From NCBI RefSeq assembly GCF_000374185.1, contig NZ_KB910518.1, forward strand, positions 2,985,687-3,049,686: DNA of 64,000 nucleotides, written 5' to 3'. The number at the start of each line of letters is the position of its first letter. Position 1 is the stretch's first letter. This document shows, one piece after another, positions 15,912-24,036 of the stretch. This DNA comes from Paenibacillus sp. HW567. Lineage in GTDB: Bacteria; Bacillota; Bacilli; Paenibacillales; Paenibacillaceae. A program made the position numbers and the translations under genes. The notes below the pieces were generated by a model, which was given only the letters and a program-made list of their open reading frames with translations, was not told where the DNA came from and did not search any database.

Positions 15912-18900
15912 TTACATATCCAGCGTGTTCGACTTGTCATCAGAGGCTGATCCGCTGAACGGCCACCAGTTGGCCCGGCCGAACATCCGCACCATAACCG
16001 GCACGAAGAACGGCAGGAATACGAGCGCATACAGCGCAAGACCGGACAACACCACTGTTGCAATCTGCATCATGGACAGCACCCCGGAAGGATACATGGA
16101 GGCAAAGGTTCCGCCCAGAATGACTACGGCTGACAGAATCACCGTACCCATGTTGCGCATGGCATGCAGAATGGCCTCACGCACATCCCAGGTTTTGTTC
16201 TCATTGAAGCGGTCCATCAGGAAGATGCTGTAATCCACCCCTAGCGCAATCAGCATCACGAAGCTGAAGAATGGCGTGGTCCAGGTAATCCCGGAATAAT
16301 TCAGCAAATGAACAAAGATCGCCTCTGTGATGCCAAGCGCACTAAAGTAGGTAATCAAAAGTGAGAGGATCAGATACAGCGGCATAATAATCGAACGCAA
16401 GAGCAGTACCAGGATGATGAAAATACCGCCCAGCATCAGGACAACCGTCCGTGTATAATCCGCATTGGATATTTTCTGCAGATCGTTGAAGGTGCTGCTC
16501 ACACCGCTGATTGCCGTTTCGGCATTTTCCAGCTTCGTGCCTTTGACAGCGCGGTCTACCGCGGCCTGGACACCTTCAATGCTGTTGATCGCCTTCTCGC
16601 TGTATGGGTTCGCAGCGAACACTACATCCAGCGTCATTACCTTCCGGTCACCGGACAGGTAATTATCGAATACCCGCTGGAGGTCAGCCTCTTTCATCGC
16701 TTCCTCCGGCACCAGGAATCCGCTCAGCTCATCGTCCTTGGCGTTCTGAATCTGCTTGAGGTAATCCTGCGCAGAATTAAGGCCGCCCGTGATCTGCTTG
16801 AGACCATCGGCACTGTCGCTGAGTCCATTGGTAAGCTGGCCGATCTGGCCGGTCAGCTCTCCGAAGCCGTCCGCCAGCTTCTGTTGTCCGCCCTGCAGCT
16901 CATTCAGCCCTCCGGAAATGGCCGGAATCTTGTCAACAATCTGGCCTTGGCCCGCTGCCGCCTGCTTTAGGCCGGATTGCAGTTGGGCGATTCCCGCCAC
17001 CAGCTTATCAAGGCCTTGCGCCAGCGCGGTCTGCCCGGCAGCCGCTTTGGCGTAGCCGGCATTCGCCTCGTTTAGGCCTGCCGCGGCACCCTTAAGCTGC
17101 CCGGAGATTTGGCCGAGGCCTCCGGCAAGCTGCGCGGCTCCCGTGCCGCTCTGCGTTACGGTGCCTTTGATCGTCTGGTAGTTCACATCCTGCTGGAGAT
17201 CAGGATGCGACGCTTCCAGACCGGTAAAAGAAGCATCCAGACCTTGCAGTGCCGCTGCAACCCCTTGAAGCTGGGTCTGCAATTGCCCCAGCCCTCCGTC
17301 CAGAGCTGTCAGGCCTGCACCGATTTTCTTGTAGCCTTCCAGCAGCGCCGCATTGGCATCGGCCAGCTTCTTGGCGCTGGCTGCCGCCTGGGCCAGACCG
17401 GCTTTGATCTCTCCGGCACCGGCGGAGCCGCTATTGATGCCTTTCTCGATACGCGAGAGGCCGTCGCCCAGGGCGTCGATCCCTTTTTTCAGCTCAGCCG
17501 TGCCTTCTGTCAGCTTCCCGCTGCCCGATACCGCCTCATTCAGCTTCGGCTCATTTCCCTTAAGCTGCTTGCTCGCCTCTTCAAGACCCGTTTGAATCTT
17601 GGTCAACCCTTCATTGCTCTTGCTCAGCCCGTCAGTGAGGGTAGCGACTTGAGTCGGGATCAGGAAGTCATTGATTTGCTCCCCGGTTGGCCGCGACATG
17701 CTGCGCACCGCTTTGACGCCATCCACCTTTTCCAGCTCACGGCTGATTTTCTCCGCAAGTCCTATATACTCCGAAGTGTCCATGCGGTCATCGTTTTTAA
17801 TCACGATTTTGCCGGGCATGGATTCACCTGGGCCGAAGCTCTCGGAGATAATATTGAAGCCTTTAACCGAAGCATAGTCCGAGCCGATTTCATCCATGTT
17901 GTTGAAAGACAGCTTGCCGCTGTAGGTAAATAGAAACGGTACCACGATCACCGCAACAATCAGCAGCGCGGCCCAAGGTCTTTTCAGGGAAAAGGAGCCT
18001 GCCGCCCCCCAAATCCGGCTCTCGCTGTGCTCCAGCTTGCCGCGTGACGGCCAGAACAGCTTTTTGCCCAGCACCGCCATAAAGAATGGCACCACGGTAA
18101 CGAGCGCGAGCAGCATCACAGCTATCCCTACAGCCACTGCCACCGCCGACCGGTAGAGCATAAATTTGGACAGCCCGATTGCCAGGAAGCCGACAAATAC
18201 GGCAAGCCCGGAGTAGAACACCGTGCCGCCCGCCTTGCGGTAAGTAGCCATAATGGCGCTCTTGGTATCTTCAGCCGTAGCCAGCTCTTCCTTGAACCGG
18301 CTGATCAGCAGAATGCAGTAATCCGTCCCGATCCCGAACATTACGGCCACCATAAAAATTTGCGTAAACGTCGATAAAGGAAAATCATAGCGGTCCACGA
18401 GGAACGCCACCACGGATTGGGACACAATATAGCTCAGTCCCACGGTCAACAGCGGCACAAACGGCGCTACGAACGAACGGAACACGATGAACAGAATCAG
18501 CAAAATAAAGACAACGGTAATGTATTCCGATTTCTTCAGTCCGGCTTCCGAGCTGACAATCGTATCCTCTGTAATCAGCCCTTCACTGGTCAGATAGTGA
18601 TCAGCGCTCACACCGCTCAGCAGCTTATCCACCTGATCCGGCAGCTTTTTGACAGCTTCATCCCCGCCCTTGACCATCAGCGCAGCCATTACCGTCTTGC
18701 CGTCCTTGGCAATCAGCGTGTCTTTCAACTCCGCTTGGGAAAAAGGATCGGTGATCGAGCCGATCTCCAGCGCATCCTTCTGCGCCGCAAGCTTCTCTAT
18801 CCCCTGCTTAATGCTCGCTGTATCCTCAGCGGTAAGGCCGCCCGGCTTGTTAAATACAAGCGCAACCTGGTGCAGGGTTTCCCCACCTTTAGCCTTGGCC

Positions 18901-19070
18901 ACTTCATTCATTATTTCGGTAGCTCTTGTAGAGTTATAACCGGCTGGAACGGAGATTTGCCCTTTCTCGCGCACCAGATCGGACATCGCCGGAGCATTCA
19001 TAATTAAAACAACTGCTGCAGCGATCCACACGGCAATAATGGCCCATCTTGCTTTAAGTATGGTCTTCAA
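15912..19070 (-). CDS. MMPL/RND family transporter with long repeat-rich extracellular loop
   Basis: A 1052-residue exporter of the MMPL family (YdfJ-like). There are two six-helix membrane halves, each with the MMPL signature containing GIGTDYCILLISRFKEE in the first half and ALGVDYSIFLMDRFNENK in the second; the Asp in GxxxDY likely carries the proton. Between residues about 470 and 790 lies a hydrophilic, Gly/Ala/Leu-rich region of short repeated units (GL..L..GL.Q...G). The TTG start has AGGAGG 8 bases upstream and overlaps the MarR gene by 17 bases, so the two are cotranscribed. Its cargo is probably a lipid or an antimicrobial, but is unknown. Confidence 0.88.
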   Translation of the reverse strand: MKTILKARWAIIAVWIAAAVVLIMNAPAMSDLVREKGQISVPAGYNSTRATEIMNEVAKAKGGETLHQVALVFNKPGGLTAEDTASIKQGIEKLAAQKDALEIGSITDPFSQAELKDTLIAKDGKTVMAALMVKGGDEAVKKLPDQVDKLLSGVSADHYLTSEGLITEDTIVSSEAGLKKSEYITVVFILLILFIVFRSFVAPFVPLLTVGLSYIVSQSVVAFLVDRYDFPLSTFTQIFMVAVMFGIGTDYCILLISRFKEELATAEDTKSAIMATYRKAGGTVFYSGLAVFVGFLAIGLSKFMLYRSAVAVAVGIAVMLLALVTVVPFFMAVLGKKLFWPSRGKLEHSESRIWGAAGSFSLKRPWAALLIVAVIVVPFLFTYSGKLSFNNMDEIGSDYASVKGFNIISESFGPGESMPGKIVIKNDDRMDTSEYIGLAEKISRELEKVDGVKAVRSMSRPTGEQINDFLIPTQVATLTDGLSKSNEGLTKIQTGLEEASKQLKGNEPKLNEAVSGSGKLTEGTAELKKGIDALGDGLSRIEKGINSGSAGAGEIKAGLAQAAASAKKLADANAALLEGYKKIGAGLTALDGGLGQLQTQLQGVAAALQGLDASFTGLEASHPDLQQDVNYQTIKGTVTQSGTGAAQLAGGLGQISGQLKGAAAGLNEANAGYAKAAAGQTALAQGLDKLVAGIAQLQSGLKQAAAGQGQIVDKIPAISGGLNELQGGQQKLADGFGELTGQIGQLTNGLSDSADGLKQITGGLNSAQDYLKQIQNAKDDELSGFLVPEEAMKEADLQRVFDNYLSGDRKVMTLDVVFAANPYSEKAINSIEGVQAAVDRAVKGTKLENAETAISGVSSTFNDLQKISNADYTRTVVLMLGGIFIILVLLLRSIIMPLYLILSLLITYFSALGITEAIFVHLLNYSGITWTTPFFSFVMLIALGVDYSIFLMDRFNENKTWDVREAILHAMRNMGTVILSAVVILGGTFASMYPSGVLSMMQIATVVLSGLALYALVFLPFFVPVMVRMFGRANWWPFSGSASDDKSNTLDM

Positions 19071-19518
19071 TTGACTTTACCTCCTGTTTCTGCATTAGAA
19101 ATGCCAGTCTCTCAAACATCGTAATGAACTTCTCAATATCCTGCTTATCGAAATGAAAAAAATATGGGGAGATGACCTCCTGCACCTGCTTCTCCGCAGT
19201 CTGATAGCTGTGGTTGCCCTTGTCAGTCAGCGATAGGTACACTTGGCGGCGGTCACTCTCGTCCCGGGTCCGTTCAATTAATCCGGCATCCACCAGCCGG
19301 TTGATAATCGCGGTAATCGAGCTTTTTCCTACGGCCACTGCCTCCGCCAGAAAAGTTGAAGTACAAAGCTCCTGGCTGTTAATCAGCCGCAGAATCAGAA
19401 ATTGGTCGTTGGTCAGACCTTCGGTCATATTATCCTTGATCTGTGCCTGAATTTGCCGGGTCACTATCATATAAGCATCTATATATCGGTCAATCCAAAG
19501 CTGCGCCTCATTGTTCAA
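19054..19518 (-). CDS. MarR family transcriptional regulator
   Basis: A 154-residue winged-helix regulator. The wing region contains RLVDAGLIERTRDESDRRQVYLSLTD, the classic MarR signature, and a flanking helix dimerises it. The start at 19518 (TTG) is chosen because AAGGAGGTG stands just upstream; the longer frame to 19539 would run through that site. It precedes and overlaps the MMPL exporter, so it most likely represses its own operon and releases it upon ligand binding. Confidence 0.85.
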   Translation of the reverse strand: MNNEAQLWIDRYIDAYMIVTRQIQAQIKDNMTEGLTNDQFLILRLINSQELCTSTFLAEAVAVGKSSITAIINRLVDAGLIERTRDESDRRQVYLSLTDKGNHSYQTAEKQVQEVISPYFFHFDKQDIEKFITMFERLAFLMQKQEVKSIEDHT

Positions 19519-19558
19519 AGGTTGCACCTCCTTCCGCAAAAATAGTTCATGTATAGAA

Positions 19559-19577
19559 TAGTTTCACAGTAAAACTA
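19559..19577. promoter_or_regulatory. Candidate MarR operator
   Basis: TAGTTT and AAACTA arms are separated by 7 bases, 40 bases upstream of the marR start. A similar TAGTTC sits at 19543. The symmetry and place suggest autoregulation, but this is not tested. Confidence 0.45.
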
Positions 19578-19612
19578 TATGATCATCTGTTGAAAAAGTC
19601 AATTCATTTTCT

Positions 19613-19651
19613 GAAAAAAAAGCCACTCCGCAACTAAATGCGAAATGGCTT
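19613..19651 (-). terminator. Terminator of the VanZ/acetyltransferase unit
   Basis: AGCCATTTCGCA pairs imperfectly with TGCGGAGTGGCT and the minus-strand tail is eight T. It follows the acetyltransferase stop. Confidence 0.75.
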
Positions 19652-19666
19652 ATAGTACAGTCCCTT

Positions 19667-20107
19667 TTATTCCTCGTCCCCGGCTTCATCGACCTCATAC
19701 ACGCAGCGGAACATTTCAATTCCGGCAGGATTCTCTCCCAGACTGTACACCATGAACCCCAGATTGCGGTAAAAGTCTGCGGCAATCTCATCCTCCGTCT
19801 CGGCCAGCAAATACCGCGGATTGCGTGCCGCCAGCAGCTCCAGAATCATACCGCGGGCATAACCCTTGCCCCTGTTCTCCGGGAGGACGGCAATGTGGCG
19901 GATTTCAAGGGACCCATCCTCCGTTTCTTCAAAACCCACCAATCCCACCAGCAGCCCTTCTTCTTCCCAGCCGCAGAGCTGCTGTGCCGCCTTGCTGCCG
20001 TATTCGGCTGAAGCACGCCACAGCGCATCCGGCTCATCAATTACGGCGTAGCCCAAGAGCTCCTTCACTTCATCCGTATCTATATTTTGCTTCAGATCAA
20101 CAAGCAT
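19667..20107 (-). CDS. GNAT family acetyltransferase
   Basis: A 146-residue GNAT enzyme. The acetyl-CoA pyrophosphate loop reads ENRGKGYARGMI (near residue 80) and the beta-5 region AEDEIAADFYRNLGFMVYSLG follows. Acceptor unknown. AAGGAGACAG precedes the ATG. It is the last gene in a minus-strand run with VanZ and rpiA. Confidence 0.8.
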   Translation of the reverse strand: MLVDLKQNIDTDEVKELLGYAVIDEPDALWRASAEYGSKAAQQLCGWEEEGLLVGLVGFEETEDGSLEIRHIAVLPENRGKGYARGMILELLAARNPRYLLAETEDEIAADFYRNLGFMVYSLGENPAGIEMFRCVYEVDEAGDEE

Positions 20108-20132
20108 ATTTATCTGTCTCCTTCGCTATAGC

Positions 20133-20645
20133 TTACCTTTTGGAAATCCGAGCACGCCCAATAAGCAACAGCACACCGTACCCGGTCCACACTCCCAGTA
20201 AATTAAGGATTAAATCGTCGATGTCAAAGCTGCCCACGCGCAGCAGCATCTGCAGGGTCTCCAGTACCAGAATACCCGGAACCGCGAGAAGCGCCAGCCG
20301 GATAAAGGATTGCAGACGCCGTACCCGCAAGGGCAGCAACAGGCCAAATGGAGCAAATACTGCCACGTTGCCCAGCAAATTAATCAGCCTCTTGGAAAAG
20401 GACACTCCATTCCCCAGATCAAAGTACAACCGTACAGTTCTCAGCGGAACCAGGTTATACCGGAAAGGGCCCTCTGTATGCACAGTCCGTCCAAATCCGA
20501 GAAACATCCAGTATACAAGTGCCGAGGTATAGGCAATCAGCAGAACCGCCAGAAGGATCTTCCAAACCCCGCGCGGCTGCACAATTCGCCCCTTAGTCCG
20601 AGTGTCTGCGCCTCTTCGCTTCACTGAACTAGAGATTGCTCTCAC
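20133..20645 (-). CDS. VanZ-like family membrane protein
   Basis: A 170-residue protein with four or five TM segments and the VanZ hallmark NLLGNVAVFAPFGLLLPL (about residues 88-105) plus the downstream LETLQMLLRVGSFDIDDLILNLLG. VanZ-like proteins confer low-level teicoplanin resistance in some hosts, but most members have no known role. The GTG start overlaps the rpiA stop by 17 bases and has a weak ribosome binding site, so a GTG at 20624 is also possible. Probably cotranscribed with rpiA. Confidence 0.8.
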   Translation of the reverse strand: MRAISSSVKRRGADTRTKGRIVQPRGVWKILLAVLLIAYTSALVYWMFLGFGRTVHTEGPFRYNLVPLRTVRLYFDLGNGVSFSKRLINLLGNVAVFAPFGLLLPLRVRRLQSFIRLALLAVPGILVLETLQMLLRVGSFDIDDLILNLLGVWTGYGVLLLIGRARISKR

Positions 20646-21315
20646 GCTTTACAATTTCAATGCTGCCGTCTTGCTTCGCGATAATTGCCAGATCGGCAAT
20701 CCCGATGAACAGCCCATGCTCTACAACTCCGGTGATGCTCTGCAGGGAGCGGGCCAGCTCAGGAGCCGAGGCAATCGCTCTAAAACGGCAATCCGCAATG
20801 TAATTCCCGTTATCCGTCTTGTACAGCTCATCCCCGCTGCGCCGCAGCTCTGCCTTGCAGCCCAGCTTGGTCAGCCCGGCAAGTGTCCATTCCCAGGCAA
20901 ACGGAACGATCTCCACCGGCAGCGGAAATTTGCCAAGGGTATCCACAGCTTTGCTCTCATCGGCAATCACTACCATCCGTCTGCTGTTGCGGGCAACAAT
21001 CTTTTCACGCAGCAGGGCGCCGCCTCCGCCCTTGATGAGCTGCAGCTTCTGATCAAGCTCATCCGCTCCGTCAATCGTCAGGTCCAGTCCGTCAATATCG
21101 CCGAAGGCGACCAGCGGAATGCCCAGCTCCCGGGCCTGCTCCTCCGATGCCTGCGAGGTTGCGACAGCCGTAATCTTCAGCCCCGCCTTCACCCGCTCGC
21201 CCAGCTTACGGATCGCATAGTATGCCGTTGAGCCGGTGCCCAGACCGACCTTCATGCCATCCTCCACATACTCCACCGCTTTTTCCGCTGCAAGCTGTTT
21301 CACATTGATACTCAT
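20629..21315 (-). CDS. rpiA: Ribose-5-phosphate isomerase A
   Basis: A 228-residue enzyme that interconverts ribose-5-phosphate and ribulose-5-phosphate in the pentose phosphate pathway. The family signatures are present: GLGTGSTA near residue 25, DGADELD near 85 and KGGGGALLREK near 95, the latter two contributing the catalytic Asp/Lys. GGGGGT precedes the ATG. It is first in a run with VanZ and the acetyltransferase. A transaldolase gene 1.5 kb away suggests loose grouping of pentose-phosphate functions. Confidence 0.95.
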   Translation of the reverse strand: MSINVKQLAAEKAVEYVEDGMKVGLGTGSTAYYAIRKLGERVKAGLKITAVATSQASEEQARELGIPLVAFGDIDGLDLTIDGADELDQKLQLIKGGGGALLREKIVARNSRRMVVIADESKAVDTLGKFPLPVEIVPFAWEWTLAGLTKLGCKAELRRSGDELYKTDNGNYIADCRFRAIASAPELARSLQSITGVVEHGLFIGIADLAIIAKQDGSIEIVKRESNL

Positions 21316-21390
21316 TTTATTACCCCCATATTATCCGTTATAATATTCCATGATGAGCTTGATGCCAATAACCGCCAGGAGGAATCCAAG

Positions 21391-21588
21391 ATGAGAACCG
21401 AACACCAGATCCAAGCCAAAATCAATGAACTGTCGCTCCAGCGCAGATCCTTGGAGTCCCGTCTGACTCCGCTCGCTCCAGACAGCCCGCAGCGGGAACC
21501 GCTGAATGCCCAGCTTGCCCGGCTTGAGGATATGATCCTGATGCTGGAATGGGTGCTGAACGCGCCCACCGGCAAATATCACGCTTAG
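21391..21588 (+). CDS. Small coiled-coil hypothetical protein, 65 residues
   Basis: A charged helical protein (heptad-like L/I spacing from QIQAKINELSLQRRSLESRL to LNAQLARLEDMILMLEW). AGGAGGAATCC lies 6 bases before the ATG, and TATAAT at 21339-21344 may serve as its promoter, shared with the divergent rpiA control region. There is no TM. Family not recognised; it may be a small dimerising adaptor. Confidence 0.65.
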   Translation: MRTEHQIQAKINELSLQRRSLESRLTPLAPDSPQREPLNAQLARLEDMILMLEWVLNAPTGKYHA

Positions 21589-21594
21589 TATGCT

Positions 21595-22071
21595 TCAGAT
21601 TAACATTTTACCGTAACAGAGGCTGTCGGGATCGCCTATGTAAGGTCCGAACAATGCAATCGGCCGGTAGCCGTGCTTCTCATAGAGTGCTATCGCTTCC
21701 GGCTGTTTGATGCCTGTCTCCAGTCTAATCTCCCCGCAGCCCGCTGCTATAGCCTTCTGTTCCAGGCTCAGCAGCATCTTGTCCGCAATCCCCCGCTTGC
21801 GGGTACCCGGGTCCACGTAGAACCGCTTCAGTTCCATTATCGCGTGGTCTGGGGCAAGGGGACGCAACCCGCCGCAGCCTACAGGCTTGTCTTCCAAATA
21901 AGCCACCACGAAGATCATTTCCCGCACCTTCGGGTCGGAGAAATCGACAACATAAATGGTCTCATGCGGATACCGTGATTTCAACTCGATATCGAGATGT
22001 TCGATTAACGTCCGCAAATCCCGGTTCTCGGGATCAACCACTACAAAATCCACTTCCGCACCAGTTGCCAT
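21595..22071 (-). CDS. GNAT family acetyltransferase
   Basis: A 158-residue GNAT enzyme with an acetyl-CoA loop of the form GTRKRGIADKML (about residue 92) after the substrate-facing strand ELKRFYVDP, and the late segment IALYEKHGYRP. Acceptor unknown, possibly a small-molecule amine. GGGGGAGAAGG precedes the ATG. It converges with the 65-residue gene and follows a membrane-anchored hypothetical gene. Confidence 0.8.
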   Translation of the reverse strand: MATGAEVDFVVVDPENRDLRTLIEHLDIELKSRYPHETIYVVDFSDPKVREMIFVVAYLEDKPVGCGGLRPLAPDHAIMELKRFYVDPGTRKRGIADKMLLSLEQKAIAAGCGEIRLETGIKQPEAIALYEKHGYRPIALFGPYIGDPDSLCYGKMLI

Positions 22072-22100
22072 ACCTTCTCCCCCATATCATTCCTTTATTC

Positions 22101-22568
22101 TTAATGAAGCTTAGCATACTCGGTTTCCTCTTTCACCGCAGCTTCAAGCCGGGTGATCAGCTCCTTCTCTCCCTTGCGGACCGCCTTGTCCGGGAAAGAA
22201 GTTGACGACGTCCGCTCACCGCGCAGTGCAGCCTCACGAATGCTGCCCAGCATCCAGCTCTGTGCGCCCGAGAGCGCCATCTCACCGCTGCCGGCCGGAA
22301 CACGGCATAGCGCAATCGTCTTATCGGCTTCTCCTGCGGAGAGCGCTCCATCCGTCTCCGAACGTACTGTGAACTGAAACAAGGGAACGGCTTCCGCCCG
22401 CTCTTCATTGTCCGCGAAGGACTGATAGTAGACGGAGTACATTAAACTGCTGATACGCCCGGCAGATTCCTCAGCCTCTTGCCTGGAGAGCAGCTTGCTG
22501 TTCTGGAAGGCTATGATTCCGGCAGCAAGCAGCAGAAACAGAACAGCCCCCGCATATAACATCATCAT
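22101..22568 (-). CDS. Membrane-anchored hypothetical protein
   Basis: About 155 residues: one N-terminal TM (residues about 3-20, MLYAGAVLFLLLAAGIIAF) then an Ala/Glu-rich extracellular or cytoplasmic domain with no recognisable motif. The start is placed at 22568, the first of several ATG codons with AGGTGATT upstream; a GTG at 22577 is an alternative. Function unknown. Confidence 0.6.
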   Translation of the reverse strand: MMMLYAGAVLFLLLAAGIIAFQNSKLLSRQEAEESAGRISSLMYSVYYQSFADNEERAEAVPLFQFTVRSETDGALSAGEADKTIALCRVPAGSGEMALSGAQSWMLGSIREAALRGERTSSTSFPDKAVRKGEKELITRLEAAVKEETEYAKLH

Positions 22569-22712
22569 TCCAATCACCTGTCATTTCAGCAATATAGACA
22601 ACACCGCTTCTATATTATCATGTAGAGAACACACCGGGGAATGGGCCAGACCAGCAGATCATAACTTTTTTGCGTATTCTATAAAGTTATTTTGAAATAT
22701 TCATATTAACAG

Positions 22713-22741
22713 TTGAAACTTCAGGCAGCATGATTCATAAT
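22713..22741 (+). promoter_or_regulatory. Sigma-A promoter of the transaldolase gene
   Basis: TTGAAA at 22713-22718, a 17-base spacer and CATAAT at 22736-22741 give a near-consensus promoter, about 55 bases upstream of the ATG. Confidence 0.7.
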
Positions 22742-22796
22742 GAAGTCGTGCATACTGTTTGTCAATCCATAAGAAACCAAGGGAGGATACCACGAA

Positions 22797-23444
22797 ATGA
22801 AGTTTTTCTTGGATACCGGAAATATTGAAGAAATCAAACGTATTACCCGCCTCGGATTAGTGGATGGCGTTACGACGAACCCGTCGCTGATTGCCAAAGA
22901 AGGCAGACTGTTCAAAGACGTAATCAAAGAAATCGTTGCAATTGTGCCGGGTCCGGTCAGCGCAGAGGTTATTGGCCTGAAAGCCGAAGAAATGCTTAAG
23001 GAAGCTTACGAAATTGCTGAATGGGCACCCAATGTCGTTATCAAGCTCCCGATGACTGAGGATGGTCTGGAGGCTTGCTATGAATTAACCAAAAAAGGCA
23101 TCAAAACCAACGTTACCCTAATCTTCTCCGCAGCTCAAGGCCTGATGGCCGCCAAAGCTGGCGCTACTTATATTAGCCCGTTCGTTGGGCGCCTGGATGA
23201 TATCGGCGTTGACGGCATGAAGCTGATCTCCGATCTGAAGACGATTCTGACCAACTACGGCCTGAAATCGGAAATTATCGCCGCCAGCATCCGCAATATT
23301 GCCCATGTGGAGCAAGCAGCCATTGCCGGCGCACATATCGCCACAATTCCAGGCTCGCTGCTGCCTTCCCTCTGGAAGCACCCGCTGACCGATAACGGCA
23401 TCGAACGTTTCCTGAAGGACTGGGAAAAAGTGCCTCAAGCTTAA
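22797..23444 (+). CDS. tal: Transaldolase (fructose-6-phosphate aldolase-like small class)
   Basis: A 215-residue protein of the small transaldolase family. The Schiff-base Lys is Lys83 in NVVIKLPMT, and [13 protein letters not shown] (residues 24-36) and the C-terminal phosphate-binding region are present. The family contains true transaldolases and fructose-6-phosphate aldolases, which the sequence alone does not separate. A GGGAGGATACC site precedes the ATG, and it has its own promoter and terminator. Confidence 0.9.
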   Translation: MKFFLDTGNIEEIKRITRLGLVDGVTTNPSLIAKEGRLFKDVIKEIVAIVPGPVSAEVIGLKAEEMLKEAYEIAEWAPNVVIKLPMTEDGLEACYELTKKGIKTNVTLIFSAAQGLMAAKAGATYISPFVGRLDDIGVDGMKLISDLKTILTNYGLKSEIIAASIRNIAHVEQAAIAGAHIATIPGSLLPSLWKHPLTDNGIERFLKDWEKVPQA

Positions 23445-23473
23445 GAACTTCAGTAAAATATCAATCTAACCGG

Positions 23474-23509
23474 GCTTTTCTCAGCATCTGCTGAGGGAAG
23501 CTCTTTTTT
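23474..23509 (+). terminator. Terminator of the transaldolase gene
   Basis: GCTTTTCTCAGC pairs with GCTGAGGGAAGC (two G-U pairs), followed by CTTTTTTG. Confidence 0.85.
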
Positions 23510-23517
23510 GTTTTGCA

Positions 23518-23564
23518 TTGACCAAATTACTTGTCTTAATTATAATTGTTATGACAAGTAATTT
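23518..23564 (+). promoter_or_regulatory. marR-MFS promoter with a perfect palindromic operator
   Basis: TTGACC (23518-23523), 17-base spacer and TATAAT (23541-23546) form a strong sigma-A promoter. AAATTACTTGTC (23524-23535) and GACAAGTAATTT (23553-23564) are exact inverted arms on both sides of the -10 box. A MarR dimer on this site would block polymerase, giving direct autorepression. Confidence 0.8.
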
Positions 23565-23580
23565 TGAAAGGAGCATGATT

Positions 23581-24024
23581 ATGTCCCCATCCTCACCCCA
23601 GCAGCTCCTCGGGTTTCTGCTTGGCTCGACGCACCGGAGGATATCCAGTGGTTTCGCCCGTGTGCTGAAGCCTTACGACATCACTCCTGAACAATGGTCT
23701 GCGCTGCTCATGATCTGTGACCGGGATGGCATCAACCAGAAGGACGTCGCCGCCGCTACCGCCAAGGACCAGCCGACAACCGCCCGGATTGTAGAATTGC
23801 TGCAGAAAAAAGGCTTTATCCGAAAAACAATGAGTCCTGCTGACCGACGTGCATTTCAGCTCTATGCCACGGAAGAAGGGAAAGCGCTGATTGACAGCAC
23901 CCTGTCCCTGGAGCAGCAGACGGTTGCCGCTGCCGTAAGAGGACTGAATCCGAAGCAGCTTGAAGAGCTGCGAAGCATGCTGGAGCTGATCTATTACAAC
24001 ACCGGAAATTCAACACAAGAATAG
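23581..24024 (+). CDS. MarR family transcriptional regulator
   Basis: A 147-residue winged-helix protein with the MarR wing signature (LLQKKGFIRKTMSPADRRAFQLYATEEG). The start at 23581 is chosen because AAAGGAG lies 8 bases upstream and the longer reading frame to 23518 would run across the promoter. It precedes an MFS efflux gene and most likely represses both by binding the palindrome in its promoter. Confidence 0.88.
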   Translation: MSPSSPQQLLGFLLGSTHRRISSGFARVLKPYDITPEQWSALLMICDRDGINQKDVAAATAKDQPTTARIVELLQKKGFIRKTMSPADRRAFQLYATEEGKALIDSTLSLEQQTVAAAVRGLNPKQLEELRSMLELIYYNTGNSTQE

Positions 24025-24036
24025 GAGAACGACAAA

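Noticed and set aside
17109..17933. A 274-residue plus-strand open frame within the MMPL gene.
   Set aside because: It mirrors the repeat-rich segment of the MMPL coding strand and has no start context, so it is a composition shadow.
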